From NCBI RefSeq assembly GCF_929443795.1, contig NC_064891.1, forward strand, positions 28,848,001 to 28,912,000: a DNA stretch of 64,000 nt, given 5' to 3'. A program made the translations under genes and the position numbers. This stretch comes from Astur gentilis (lineage: Eukaryota; Chordata; Aves; Accipitriformes; Accipitridae). The notes below the pieces were generated by a model. It did no database searches. It saw only the letters and a program-made list of their open reading frames with translations, and was not told the DNA's origin. Of this stretch, positions 25,401-39,206 are shown one piece after another; position 1 is the first letter of the stretch; every line of letters begins with the position of its first letter.

Positions 25401-27156
25401 CAGTTGCTTTGCGCTTCTTTGCTCAGCCCTGCACGGCTTTTCCCTTGTGCTGTATTTCAGCTTTCACCGATTTTCCCTGTGTCCCAATCTATATGCATTC
25501 GAAAACAGCTGCATCAGATGTGACCATATGGCTGGTCATCATGCTTTAAGGAGTAAAGAGAGGGTTTATGTCTTTCCTCTTCCCTGGGCTTTCCAAGAGC
25601 CAGCTCGCTCCTTGTGCTGTAGGAAAACCAAGTTGCTTGGCACTGTGCTCCTGACTGCTGTGCAGCAGGGGCTGGGAGATGTTTTGAATGTTAAACTGGC
25701 AAAAAAGTTCAAAATGTTTTAATTTAAAAAAAAAAAACCACCAACCCTCTGCGTCCTCTCCCACACACCAGCACTCTTATTATCAGTAGAAAAAAGTTGT
25801 GGGGCTGCATATTCCCTGATTTATATGTGGCAGCTGAGGCATAAGCACTAGTTACGCTTTTTTCCTATGGGATGGGGTAGGTATAAAGTCTGAAATGCCA
25901 TGTAATGTGTGAGCTGCTGCTATGCGGATGTCTATTTTCAGGGATGGGGGGGTGTTTTTTACAGGGACTTCATTACCTTGAAACATCTATTCCTCTCTCA
26001 AATCTAGTTGCAATTGGGCGACATTTCAGATGTTGTTATGGGTGATACACAGATGTCATGATCGCATAAACCCTTTCCTATAGCAAATCAGACTCAAATA
26101 GTTTCTAGTCACTTGTGTTGTTCCATTACCAGCTGCATCTAAATCACCTTGAACTTCAGCAGCCTCAGAGGAAACAAGATTTCCCTGCAGTCGCTCTGAA
26201 AGCCTCTGTTTGCCTCTCGCGTTAAGATTTTGATGCTGTCACGTGAAGATCTTGGATGAACAGCTGTAGAGGCAGTTCAGGAGTGACAGTCACGGAAGTG
26301 ACAGTATTTTAATTTGTGACAAATAGCGGTATGGCCATATATAGAGAGATACATCTTCAACACTGACGAGACCTGAAATTTATATGGTCAGGGAGGGAAG
26401 TGAGAAGCTTTCTCTACATTTTTGAATTTATTCATACCTTGGCTTCTCCCAGTCATAGAGGTTCACAGCATGTTTTATTCTCTCGTCAGATGGCTCCTGC
26501 TGATCTCTTCCATGAGGCTGCTGGCACAGACCTTTCTGTCTGTTGCAAAGTCCATTGGAAGGGAAAAAACATTCAGCACATGTACTAGAGCTGTCATTTG
26601 TAAGAACTGCTGTCTCTTCCACCATGATAAATTCATATATACAGATCCTGTTACTTGCCTAATTATGAAATTCCATCGGATGTTTAGTATAAGAGTGGTT
26701 TTATGCTTTCTTAGTCCTCTGTGTATAAACGGAGCTGTGATTTGCAGCGTTGCAAACACGACAAGATATTATTATTTTAAACATCATGTGAAAGTTTCTT
26801 GGAATTTATATTCGTCTGTCTTGTAACCAGTCACTTCCATTTTATCTTCCTGTCGCCTGGAATGAGCTAGGAATGGAAATGTAATTTCCCAGGGGCCTTA
26901 AAATATGTGGGGAGTATTAAATGCGGTTGAAATTAAGCGATTAATAATTTAGTTTTAGGCCATGAATCAACTTCATGTGATAGCACAGACCATATGCAAC
27001 CCTTGAAACATTAGTGGAAACAAAACACTCCGGAGGTTCAGGGAAATAAAACGCTCTAAAGGGGAAGTTGCTAAACCTAATTAAACCTCAGCCTTCTGTT
27101 ATCCAAATCGTGCTTCCTATTTGCACCAAATTCGCTCTGATCCGCTTGCTGGAGAA

Positions 27157-27330
27157 ATGTCATCTCGCTTGACAGTTGACAGACAGCTTGCATTGCATCA
27201 GAGCCAGAGAGGGAAGACGAGCTTAAAGCGAAGAAGCAGCTCTATGGATGCTCATCGGACCCCTTCCTTAAAAAAACACCACAGTTTTAAGGGTTTTTTC
27301 CGACAGATGCAGAAAGCCTTTAGCAACTAG
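27157..27330 (+). other. Unassigned 57-codon open frame, highly basic
   Basis: A frame from ATG at 27157 begins MSSRLTVDRQLALHQ, contains KTSLKRRSSSMD and a run starting KKHHSFKGFF, and ends MQKAFSN before TAG. The frame is open upstream to a stop at 27082. It is rich in Lys, Arg, Ser and His and contains RRSSS, which looks like a basophilic kinase site. I recognise no family. It lies 230 bp upstream of the TM5 exon, inside an intron, with no clear splice sites in a useful phase. It could be a small independent ORF, a retrocopy fragment, or chance. Confidence 0.2.
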
Positions 27331-27562
27331 GCCTTGTGCCATTTTCTCCCTGCTTCCTCCAGAGGTAATTATCTTACTCCATCAATAGCGCTGTCAGAAA
27401 TTGGGCACATAATTCAGCATTTGAATGAGCAAGCAATGTAATATTTCCTGTCTCCCACCGGCGTGTTTTGCAGCTCACATTCTTCTCTGTCACTCGCTCA
27501 CTCTTGATGTACGTCCTGGGTGCAGTCCTTGAATGCCTTCTCTCCCCTGTGTTTCATTACAG

Positions 27563-27629
27563 ATGTTGGCTCCGACTTGACACCTACTTCATTTGGAGCT
27601 TTATAGGACCGGCGACCTTGATAATTATG
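27563..27629 (+). CDS. ADGRL3: ADGRL3 exon: ECL2 Cys and TM5 start
   Basis: This 67-base exon (1 base plus 22 codons) encodes (V)CWLRLDTYFIWSFIGPA, ending TLIIM. The first residue Cys, within CWL, is the conserved ECL2 cysteine that pairs with TM3. The rest is the first half of TM5. The acceptor is TTTCATTACAG and the donor ATG|GTAAGA, ending in phase 0. The split of TM5 across two small exons matches the family's gene structure as implied by the protein. Confidence 0.96.
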
Positions 27630-29030
27630 GTAAGAACTCCTAATTAACTACTCCATCTCTCAGGTCAAGAAATAAAACTTTTGCTGTCCCTTTACTCTTT
27701 ATCTTTAATTTACACAGATTAATTTGAGAAAGGCATGTTCTTCTTTGACCCCACCTGGCACAAGCAATTAGACTCTCATTACGAGAGGCTCTTGGCATTG
27801 CAAAATACTTGATCAAAACGGGCTGGGGATCTTCAGAGCGGGTGCTTGCAGAGTTTGGTGTCTACCAGTGGACATTTAGAAATGCCACACTCTATTTTGA
27901 TGACCCTCACTGCCCCTCCAACCCTTTTGAATTTCAGAGTGAAGCTTTGCATCAATCATGCAAAAAAGGGAAATCTAGGGTGTGGGGGAAAGAAATAATG
28001 TCCAAAGTGGAAGAGAGGTTTGGTGGGGTTTTTTACTCCCCAGCAGAAGTTGAAGCTCGTGTGACTTCACGGTTAGCACATTGCCAGCGTATCAGCTAAC
28101 ACGGCAACAAGGTAGAGAACACAACTTTAGAGGCAGCTGGAGTTTTCTTATACTTTAATCGCTACAATATGGCTTAAATAAACCATCCTTTGTTTTAAAT
28201 AGACTACAGTTTGGCTAACACAGCAAACCAGGCACTCTCACTTCAATGCAGACATTGTCCCTGCTTCTCCTGCTTCTCCTGCAACTGGAGGCCATTTCAG
28301 CAGTCTTCCACATGAGGGAGGGGGCCACGCCGCCCCCTACAACTGTTGGGTTTCTTTTCCCTTAAGCAATTCATTCATAAAAAGGTATCTTCCCTTTTTG
28401 ATTATGTCTCAAACCCTGGCCTGGGCTTTTTGGGGAACTCCTTTCCAGGAATTGGCAGCCTTGTTAACACTGAGGCATTGAAACACCATCGCATCTTTTA
28501 CAGAAAACGTCAAACTCTTTTTCCTTTTTATTTTTCAACTTTGCATTGTGCTAAGCATCTTCAGTAGTCGTGATTTCCCTGCTCATATCCCCTGTTACAC
28601 CACATTTAAAAGATCTATTCATGGAAAAATACGCTTTTTTGCTTCATTACAATGGGGCCGGCTAAGCAAGATGCTTGCAGTGACTTTTCACAACTGTACA
28701 TCTCTCAGACGCAGAAAAGCCGTTACAGCAAATATTTTTAATTTTCCATAATGTCATTTGAAGCACTACAGTTGTTGTTGGAACCAGTCCTGTATCAGTA
28801 ACGTATGCACCGCCATGGCTTTGGTAATGCTGTGGCATCACCAGTCCTGCAGTCTACAGGCCAGATCACTTTATAAAATGTTTGGCAATTTTCGTGATTC
28901 AGTTGCCATAAAACTATAGCAAGAGCTAATTTCCTACAGCAACTCCTCTGTTACAGAGAAGCAGCTGACTTTCTCCCCATCGTGTTGTGCTGTGTCAATT
29001 AACCCTTTTTTCCCCTCCCCACCATTGCAG
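27630..29030 (+). other. ADGRL3 intron, 1.4 kb
   Basis: GT-AG intron, phase 0, with a strong pyrimidine tract (CCTTTTTTCCCCTCCCCACCATTGCAG). No element or exon-like segment recognised. Confidence 0.92.
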
Positions 29031-29122
29031 CTTAATGTCATCTTCCTTGGGATCGCTCTCTATAAAATGTTTCATCATACTGCCATACTGAAACCCGAAT
29101 CTGGATGTCTTGACAATATCAA
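29031..29122 (+). CDS. ADGRL3: ADGRL3 exon: TM5 end and ICL3 start
   Basis: This 92-base exon (30 codons plus 2 bases) starts LNVIFLGIALYKMFHH and ends ESGCLDNI plus AA. It completes TM5 and begins the third intracellular loop, which is important for G-protein choice in this family. The donor AA|GTAAGT matches the consensus fully. The trailing AA is completed to AAC (Asn) if the 27-base microexon follows, or to AAG (Lys) if splicing goes directly to the TM6 exon. Both forms are compatible with the known alternative ICL3 forms of latrophilins. Confidence 0.97.
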
Positions 29123-31201
29123 GTAAGTGGCTGGGTTTTTTTCTTTCTTTCTGCCTGTTTCTGTCTTTCGCTGTTTATGCCCCTGTTCCTCTCTGAGGAA
29201 CATAGAGGGGAACCTACTCTGCCAGCAGCAGTGATAACCAGGGGCAATATGTTGGGTTATGGCACTGCAGAGTGGTTTCTAATAGGTACCAACAAGTAGC
29301 TGATGATGAAGCACTGTCTTTATTGGGATTTGGCTGCCAGTGGTGGCATTTTCCATTCAATTTTGCATGAAGGAAGCAAAGTTGTGTTTGCTGTCCTTGA
29401 AGCAGGTAACCTCCTAGTCCCTTTATGTAAAAGGAAATCGTGCCCAATAATTACTGGCTAATTATTGCAGTCTCTACAGGGAAGGTGTTGAAATTGTTGA
29501 TCGTTACTATTTCTCTGTGCTCTGAGGGCGGCAGTCTTACTTCTTTTCCGTTTGTTTTGGCCCCGGACAGATTTAATGACCCGAATTCTCCCCAGAATCT
29601 GATTAGTTTCAGCAAAGTTACCGGGGGTTTACCTGGGGGTGCCCACATCAGAGGATGTGCTTGCCAGCCAAGGCATGTTTTGCCCTTGGAATCGGTTAAC
29701 ATCTGACCCTGGGCATCTTACTGTCTAGCAAGCTGCTTCATTATATTGATAGAATATTAGTCTCCGTCAGTGCCTGTTTATTCAAGTACCTCTGGCTTTA
29801 ATTACTCGCTTCAAAAATACAAGTGGGATTTCAGGTGCAGCGCGTGATAAGATGGGGAGCCTGCTAATTAATAAAACCATCTAAAGAACTTCAGGAGGAG
29901 GAAATTGTTGGGAGTCAGCACTTTACTGCCCGCCCAGGAAAGGAGAGCATTGTGCGACACAGCTGGAAGTGGGTTCTCCCCTCTCTTCTGTGGTGGGAGC
30001 AGGAGAAGAGGTGCAAGGGGAGCTCATTAGGAGATGACTGAATTGCACAGTTGCAAGGCAGTTCTCGGCAAGGTTATTGTTCCTACTGCTGAGCCAGATG
30101 CGGCTTTAATTTAAACTAGGTCAGTCCTTCCTTAAAAGTTCCCCAGCAGGCAAGGCTTGCAATGCCACTGGTGTGCCATGACCTGCCGTGGTCCTTTGGG
30201 TGAAGTTTTAGTTTCTTATGTGCGGCTTCTTCTTCAAGGGTTGGGAGGAAAGGGGACCAGAGCCTGTGCACATGCAGGAGACCCCAGTGAGTTCCAGCGC
30301 CCACAGTGCACTCGTTCGCCATGTCTGTCCATGCCCAGGTTACGGGCAGGCTGCTCTGTGGTGTGCCTCTGTTTCTCTTGCCATCATTTAGCTATAAGGT
30401 GAAATTGGAGGAGCAGTCCCTCCTGGACGTCCAGGGCTGAACCCAGCGTGATAATCTTTCATTCGGTCTTGGATGAGGTGTTAAAGGAATGGTACATTTA
30501 ATAACACTTATTAATATGACTGCTCGTCATGCATTAGCGCTATGGGATTGCTTGCTGAGAACAGTCTTTCTAAGGTTACCCACACAAAATCTGTCTAGAA
30601 AGCTTTGCAGTATGACATTTAAATTAAAAAGGTGGTGGGGGGGGGACGGACGGACACAAAGCCCTTATAATTAAAGCAGAAATAATAATTGCCTACTGAA
30701 TAATCTTGCTTGTGCTAATCTTTGTTTAAAATGCCAGGAATTTATATAACCAGTTACGTCAATTATAATGTCATTGTAAAATATTTTATAGGTTCTTTGG
30801 CAGATGAGTGTCTATTCCTGATTTAACTTCATTAAAATGTTTTGAAAACACAACCAATTAAAATACTTTAAAGTATGTTGCTGTTGATACCCTTCCAAAC
30901 ATGTTGCTTCATTGCAAATGATTTTTTATGCTTGAAAAAATAAGAGAAACATAATATAAACTCGGGAAGACCCCAAGCTCACCCTAGGAAGTTTATCAAA
31001 ACAAGAATTTCAGAAGGGACTTGATTGTAATTTCTGAATACCTAAGCAGGACAAAGTTAAGTCTCTAAATCCAAGGCACGAGTTGTCTCGATATTGGATA
31101 TGCTTGAGTTAGGAGAAGGTGCAGATTTCTAAGAGAGAAGGGAATACCTTTGAGGGAGCTTTCCTAGGTTTGTGAGGGGCTTGCAGTCTCTGGAAAACTT
31201 G

Positions 31202-31269
31202 TAGGTAAGATCATAGTCATCTTCCAGCTAAAATAATAGTCTTCTAGGTAAGATTGTGGTCTTCTTCCA
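31202..31269. repeat. Imperfect 43-bp tandem duplication
   Basis: TAGGTAAGATCATAGTCATC starts at 31202 and a diverged copy, TAGGTAAGATTGTGGTCTTC, starts at 31245. The second copy is partial. Confidence 0.7.
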
Positions 31270-34200
31270 AAGTCATTGGCTCTAACTCAGTTGCAAAATG
31301 TGGATTGTGGTACAGCAGCTCTAGAATAAAAAAGCCACAGACCACTTTATTTCACAGGTGACCAGGAAGACCCTTTCTGAGCTTACCTCCATGGGTCTAT
31401 AAGGTTAGTGAAAAGACACCAAGATCTGTTTGTTTCTCAAGACGCGCGCTGCCTTTGCTGGCTCTCAGCATGGTCCCAGAGCCTTGCATCTTGTCTTATC
31501 GGTTTATATTTAAAAAACCAAACCAAACTGAGGGGCTGCATTGGAGGGCCCCTTGCTGCCATCTGTGTGTGACAGCTTTACGGCACATGGGGAGCTGAAT
31601 GGGAGTTTGTTCTCCCAGTTCATTTCCTAGTGCTGCTCTGTGTTAGGCTGTGGTGAAGCTCTCGCAACATAAATCCTGAGCTTGTTCAACAACAGCAAAA
31701 TACTTGATTCCCTATGGCAACGTAAAAATAAAGGCCATAAAATATTTTAATAGGCTGTTAATAAGCACCCCTGCAATCTGGTGCTTGCCTATGTCACTTT
31801 AAAGGTTAGAAATACATTATGAAGTATAGAAAATAGAGAACCAAATAACTCCACTTAAATTAATGAACTTGATAAGGGATCAGGTGTCACCTGGGATACC
31901 TTTAATTACTGCACCAAACAGAAAAGCCATTCAAAGGGCAGTGCCTGAACCAGACGCTGTGTGGCTGAAAGATTTGTAGGAACTGTGCAAAGTTGTAAAA
32001 ATAAACTTCCCTAACCTTCAGAAACAGTCCCTGTATTATTGTGCCAGCATGGGAGAATCTGACATTCCAGCGGTGGAGCACTGGTTATGCAGGGGTTACC
32101 CAGCAGAAACTTGATGTGTACAGAGCTGATTTATTTTTTACCCATGTTAACTTCTCTGGCTTAACCCAGCACTTTCAAGAGGGAAGTAGGGTAGCCACAT
32201 ATGTGGGTCCTTCCCCCTAGGCCAAGAGCATCCTCCCTGTATGGCAGGTTGGTACTGAGCTGATTCAGTAGTCTGCGCCCACTGAGGCAGCAAGGGTTGT
32301 GCTCTAGTCCTGCTTTTGAGGCATGTAGCCAGGAAAACATGCGAGCTCGTGTATGTGGGATATGTAGTTCAGAGCTGCAAGAGTTTCTGTCCCTGCCACT
32401 GATGCCAGGAGGGCAGAATAGCTCCCGTTCCACAACAGGTACCACCACCAAGAGTAGCCTACTTTTACACTGGACCTTTTGAAAAAGGTCAGTTTGACTT
32501 CTTCCTTCAATAAGTTTAAGCAGAAATCTTAATGGTTCATCCAGGATGGGGATCTCTTATGCCTTTTAAAGATCTCTTTAGTATGAAATGACACAAACAA
32601 GGATGCCAAAACTGCTGTCTCTTGGGTGATGCATGTAGCTTCTGCCCATGCCTCCCCAAATGCAGGGTGGGAGGAGATTTTCCTTCCTAGCTTTTTCCAA
32701 TGGCCATTTCTGGGCGCTCAAGGTCCACTGTGGCCATTGCTCTTTCATCTCTTTGTGGCACGGTGGCAAACATAAGTGAGCAGAGATGGGCAGTGAGGAG
32801 CATCATTTAGTCTTTGGTAGCTCTGCCCGCATCTCTTGTATCTCACGGCCCATCTGAGAGCGTAAGTGGGATGCAAAGGGTGCACGAAATTGCTCATGAG
32901 CACAAACTGATTCACTATCAACAAATGTACCCTGGAAGGCGTTGTTTTGGAGGATTGATTTCCCCAGCCCTGGAAGCTTGCAGGGGAGACAGATCTTTGA
33001 AGCCAGGGACTACACAAGATTTTTTGACGGCAAAAGCCTGCTGTGCTGCTTGCATCTATAGCCTGCGAGGTGGAGACTACAGGCGTATCAGTGCAGTATT
33101 GATGCGCTCTTGCTAGCAGATGGCTCCTCACAAGGACGTGTTACCAGCTGGAATACTTTAGAGCAGCTGTGAGGCTGTTTTACCGGAGGTTGCTGCCGTG
33201 TGGAGTGATTTCTGGAGTCAAGCAGCTCGAAGTCTCTCCTTCACGCTTTTCCATTGTGCCACGTAGATGTTACATGTGCGAAATGTCTCAGACTGTCATA
33301 GACAGAAGTACACTGAATCTTTTTTATATTCACATTCCTGTAGGAAGCCTTATGTGACAAAGGAAAATACGTCTATATGTGAATAGTCCAGCATGGTTCT
33401 TCAGTTTTCCATCCATCAACTCCTTTCTGGGTGGTCAGGCATGCACTGTGGCTGCTTGTGGTCCCGGCACACGAGGTTTTCATCTGACCCATGCCAGATG
33501 CTGCAGCACGGCAAACTATCCACGTGTTTCCGGATGCTTAACCTTCATTCTCTGTGCAAAATGGAGGGTTTCAGATGAACCCCCTCCCCAAATGTCTTTG
33601 CATTGTGTGGCAGTACGGTGCTTGTTCTGCAGCCATTTAAATACTCCTCATTCGAGTCATTGTGACGTTAGTAAAGGGGAAAAATGGGGCTACACTGACG
33701 GTAATCCAGATGTGCTCTTCACCATATCTGCTGAAATCTGAGGTCCTGTCTTTGCTGTATGCTGTTATTGTGCACAATGTGGGGCATGTTAGTTACTGAC
33801 ATGGAAAACTGGTAGAAAATTGGGTGGGCAGAGCAGTTATTTAGTTAACAAAAGGCAAGTCCTGTAAGTGAATTGAAAGGATTCATCAACAGGACTGAGC
33901 AGCTGCCATACCTGAAGTTACACAGGGCAAACCCAAATGGCCGGAGGGAGGAGGGTGAAACCTCCTTTCTCCTAGCAGAGACCAGAAGCCATCCTTTCTC
34001 TTCCTTACAGAGGTAACCTTTCCTTTGAAGTTCCTGCGGGCGCCTGTCCCCTCTCCCCCCAGCACTGCCTGGCTGCGGTTGGGTTTGTTAGCATTTCCCC
34101 CGGCCAGACCAGACTTCCCGACATTCTTCTGCGCTGCAGTATGTGGGAACGAGATTTTATTTTATTTACTTTGGAAGGGCGACGTGTCGGCCATAGCTGC

Positions 34201-34967
34201 CAAACACTGTTGTGAACCCGCTAGAAAGAAGGCAGGAGGCGAAGGGATTTGTCAACTCGCTTCTCTTTTTGTCCCATTTTATTGCATTATGGTTTTAGCC
34301 AGGGTATAGCTTGGCTTGTGTCATAAGCCACCTGGATGCTCTTTAGAAAGCACAACTCATGGGGACCTCTTCAAAGAGGAGCATGTCAGGCTGTAGTCCT
34401 GGGTTCGTTGGAAAATTTCATCCAGTGCAGTAGAAACCCACCTGAAAGTCATCCTGGAAATTTAATTTTCTTTCTTTCACACAGGGAAACCCAGAGTCTT
34501 AGCTGGGAGCTCCTTTTGTCGCTAAAGAGGCACTATTAATTAGTGGCCTTAAGACAGTTGAAACCTGGCATTAATCACTGTAGTTTTGTTGCAGCTTTCT
34601 TCCCTCTTGTGGAAACCTGCTCCATCCCATCTTCTGCAACAATAAAATAAGCACAATATCAAAAACCTGAAATTCCCTGGAAAAAATGTATTTATTCAAA
34701 CATGCAAGAGAAAATGTTTTTAGATATTGTGGACAGAGTCACAAGAACACACGCTGAAATCCCATTAATGGGGATGATGCAGAAATGTCCTGCACTGCAG
34801 CCTTCAGAAATCAATCCCCAATAACTAAAATGAGTCCTGCTCAGCTCACTGGCTGCTGTGGGAGCTTCAAATGGTCCGGGACTAAAGGCACACAGCCCTG
34901 ATGTAATAGGTAAATAAAAAAGTATATGTTCTCACAAGTTTCTGACTTAAAACTCACACCATGCTCC

Positions 34968-34990
34968 TTTTTTTTTTTTTTTTTTTTTTT
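34968..34990. repeat. T23 homopolymer tract
   Basis: Twenty-three consecutive T. It could be an antisense poly(A) tail, but no SINE or retrocopy body was recognised beside it. Confidence 0.9.
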
Positions 34991-37900
34991 CCATGGGAAT
35001 CTCTTGCTCACAGGCTTACAGAAATAAAGCTGAGAATGTGCAACCCAAAAGCCAAAAGTAGGAGCCAAATGCAAAGACTCAATGTTGATTATTACTATAT
35101 AAAACCTTGCAAAGCCCAATCCGGGCTCTTTTATGGAGTCAGGTCCAGGCTGGGGGTGGCGAGGGACGAGGAGCATCAGGCACAAAACTGAGAAGCCCCT
35201 TTTGAAAATATGCCTGCTTTACAAACTGTTGCTGTATCCCGCTCTCCCCATATGTTTTATGGGTGTGATTCTCTGCTCATTTTCTTGCTTCAACATATGT
35301 ATTTTATTTAAAGAGACATGACTAATCCCAGCCCCCAGATTAGCTTGTTGTTTCAGTCCTGCAGGTTTTCGTAAGTCATAAAAAAATCCTCAGAGTTAGG
35401 TAGAAATTGAAAACAAAGGTTAAATAGAACGTCCAAAAAATCATCTGCGGAAATGTTTAAATTAAATCCTTGATTTAACACAGCGGTATTGTGCTGGCAG
35501 GAACAGAGGTTGACCAGTCTAGTTTTATTTACTCAGCTGATTGAAATGCAGAAAAAGTAAACATCCTGGGTTTGGTGCAGTGAGGAACAAGGTAGACTTT
35601 TGAAAATGCAAGATTCCTTCTGCTTCAGTAGGAGGAGCTTACATTACCAATGCAGAACAATAATTTGTAGCAGGTATCCTTTTACTAAAGGAAGACTAAT
35701 TTGTGCTTTATTCTAGCTATTTTAGAAACAAGTGAAAGTAGGGAGACGATAAGGATTATTTCATCTTTTTCTATTGAGATTTGAATTCATCTATTGGTTT
35801 CCAGTTCTTTTTTTTTAATCCTAAACCACTACAGCTTGGAATTAGTTTGTGATGCCAACGGGTCTAGAATTGAATATTGCATTGGGTTCACCTGGGGGAC
35901 TTGACTTGCAGAACAGCAGTGCTTTAATCCTTCATTACTTCTGGATTTGTTGTTGCTTGGGAGCGCACAGCGAGGACATGGTACAACAAAGGGGTCTATC
36001 TCTTGGGATTGTGCCCAGCACAATGTCCGGGTGCAGAAGGCCAGATCCTGTATCCTCAGCATTCTCAGTTCCTGGTGAAGTAAGGGCTGAGGGTCTGTGG
36101 CAACACGCAGACTCCTTCTCTGGAGCAGCAAGCGGGGAGAGGAGGTTATGTGCACCCATGCAGCTTCAAGGAGGTGTGTGCATTGGCGCGAGTGGTGGGA
36201 AGGACAAGATACAAAAGGGTTTGAAATACAAGCTAGTGAATGCAGACACTTACAGGAGCCACAGTGAACCTCTGTTAAACACAACCCAAAATCCTGACTG
36301 GCCATTACCTATAACTTACAATGTTAAATAAAATAACAGTGCCTGTAAAGAATGAGCTTTCTGTTAAGATTTTCATACGGCGCTACTAACTAAATAGAAA
36401 GACTAACTGAGCAGGCTGTTCAAGAATAGGGCATTGAGAATCTCTCCTTCCCAGCCAGCTGTGCTATATGCGGCATTTTTGGACCTCTCTGACTTCTGGG
36501 GACAGCAGGCTCAGAGCACAGCAGCTCCAGGGATGCCTTTTGGAGAGGAATCATCCCTCTTCCTGGATTCCCACTCCAGGAAAGGCTAATCTGATCCTAG
36601 GGAACAAAAAGAGCCCCCAAGCCAGTGTGTAGGTCTGGATAAGCTTGGATGAGAAATGAAGTGTGTGTTTTAACAGTGCTTGGGACGTGCAGGCAGCGCG
36701 TTCTCTGTCACCAGAAAACTTGACAGCAGTGTTTTGCAAGGATGACCAAATGATCTGGGTACTTCTGAAAATGAGGAATAGCTTTTTCTCTCCCTTGGAA
36801 AACCTCTGCCTGTGCAAAGTTTAGATGTTAGCTGCAGAGTACTAAGCTGAGCATTAGAAACTGCCTGCCTCACTTTCCTTGTGCAGGAGCTCAGGCTATG
36901 ATCTTTGCATCTCATATGGCCTTGAGAGAGAGTACGGTGTCTTCACAAGCCTGACAGTTGGCTGGTGTCCTGTGTAAAAAAGCATCATGCGTCCTAGTCC
37001 CCTGGGTAGCTCAGTGCTGCTCCTGTATCGCTTTCGTCTGCAGCTCTGCACTAACAAACTGAACAGGCAGCCTAAAGCAAACCCAGAAAAATCACTTGGA
37101 GTTCGCACAAAATTAAGTATTTACAAGCTTCCTACCAAGAAAAGATGTGGCACATTTATATTTTGCCAGAGTGCAGAGTTTGTGAGCACTTTGGAGGCAG
37201 AAACCCTGCCGATGCTGAAAAAACACCCAAGATTCTACTTCTGTATGGGTGTCTTTTTCTCCCAGTAATGTTGATGGCAGCATCCGATTTTGCTGCAATC
37301 TGTTGCCGTTTGAGTTTTTCACAGAAGGGTTTGGTTAATATCTGACTGTTTTGGCTTTGGGTTTTGCTTGTTTATCTATGGGTTTTGTGATGGCTGCGTT
37401 AATGTTGAATGGTGATTGTAAAGCACTAATCTTCCCACTGATAGGTGTCGTCCTTTCCAAATAATAATAATAAAAAAAAATCAGTCAGTGGTTATTGATT
37501 TGAGAGTCCTGGAAGATATTAAATACCTAAGGTCTTTCTGTGAAACCATAAATCATGATTATTGTTTTAAAAGGCCATATATTTTAAGTATTTTGTCAGC
37601 AAGCCCTGCTGGTGCTATTTGGGTAATACAAATGTGTCTAAATGCTTTGCTGAATCCGTATCATGTGGAAACAATCAGATACATGGTTACACATCAGTGT
37701 GTTTTGAATAATCATGCCATGCCTTTGCAAAGTTAGGAGGAAGGAAATAAACAGGATAAGCAATTCTAAGGGTAATTAATTACTTACAGAAAATTAGATG
37801 AGCTTAACAGAATTGCTCTTTCCAATTCCAATAATTAAGAAGAAATTTCAGAAAGCAGGCCATGACTTCCTGAGGGGAAGGGGATGATGCTTTGCCTTTG

Positions 37901-39192
37901 GCAGAAAAAATCAGGCACAGGTTGCCCCAAATCCTGGGCTTGGGCATCACGTGGATCCCGGGAAGGTTTGATCTCATTTGTCTGGATAAAATTTTCAGAG
38001 CTACTGGTGAAAGTCAGAAGTGGCTTTCAATCTATAAAATTTCCCTTATGCCAGGAGGTGGGACCTCAACCTTTACAGATCTGCAAGGCATGTAAAGCCA
38101 GGGGTTTGTTCTGTGAATGAAGCTGTGACAGGCCTGCTGACCCCCAAAATGGTTACAGAGGTCTTCAGGGTACCGGCCACCTCCTGTCAAAGACGGGGCA
38201 GGAGCCAGAAGATGAGAGTTGGAAATGATGGCTTGGAAAGCCATGTGATGAACGTCAGCAGCCTAAGGAAGGCGATTAGGAAGACATTTGGCTTCATTCC
38301 ATCAAGGTGGTAACTTTGTCACGAAATGTGAAGGCAAAATCCTTTAAGCACTCTTTTATTGCTTGCAATTGATTTTCTTACCATGAAGATGCTCCTTCAC
38401 TAATTAGCGATGAACCTGTTTGCTTTATGAGGGGAGTACTGGACTTTCCAACTCCTTCCTGTAGATTTGCAGCAGTTCAATAAATCAATCTTTTCTAATC
38501 CTTGAAATTTAAAAAAAAAGGGAAAAGAAAACAAACATCCCTACTGCCTCACATTGGCAGGCAATGGGGAGACACAATAGCACACTTCATTTTGTGTCTC
38601 TTGTGCTTGCCTGCAGGAAACATCTGTCTCTGCATTATTTGCACCATATTAAAATGAATTCCACAGGTCTTTCCAAATGCTTTTGAGGGGGCACATCATC
38701 CATTTATTTTTATTTGGGTTTCATCACCTGTAACAGCTACTAAAGGTCCTGTGTACTCACTTTGGCATTTTTGCTCGCTAGCCAAACTGTGTTATTTTGG
38801 GGTCCAAGCACTGAGTCCATGTGCTTACTGAGCCTTTTCCTGCTATTGGAGAGATGGGAAGATACTTTGAATTGTCAAAAGAGTGATAAATTCAAGTTAG
38901 GTAAAGTTAAACCATAAAGGGTTGAATAAAACGATAACACCTGAAGTTGATTATTTATGTAGGGTTTTATTAAAGGCCCAGTTTTACTCTAAATGTGGCT
39001 CAACTGTGTGACTCAAAAAAAAAAATAAAAGAAGAAAGTAAACTCTTTTCAAAATGTAAGACCAACCAGACATTATTCTTCTTAAATGAGAGTTGAATAG
39101 CTGCTTTTTTGATAACGTATTTTCTCTGTTCAGCAGCATTTTAGGACCAATCTCTGTGTGAAAGTAAATTCTTGCCTTACTTTTTCTGCTGC

Positions 39193-39206
39193 AAAAAAAA
39201 AAAAAA
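39193..39206. repeat. A14 homopolymer tract
   Basis: Fourteen consecutive A in the intron, with no recognised retroelement upstream. Confidence 0.9.

Larger units (their letters stand above)
20172..27562 (+). other. ADGRL3 intron, 7.4 kb
   Basis: GT-AG intron, phase 2, ending GTGTTTCATTACAG. It contains an AT-rich block at 22360-22530 with inverted repeats and an unassigned basic open frame at 27157-27330. No LTR, CR1 or SINE was recognised. The other open frames are short and without family features. Confidence 0.9.
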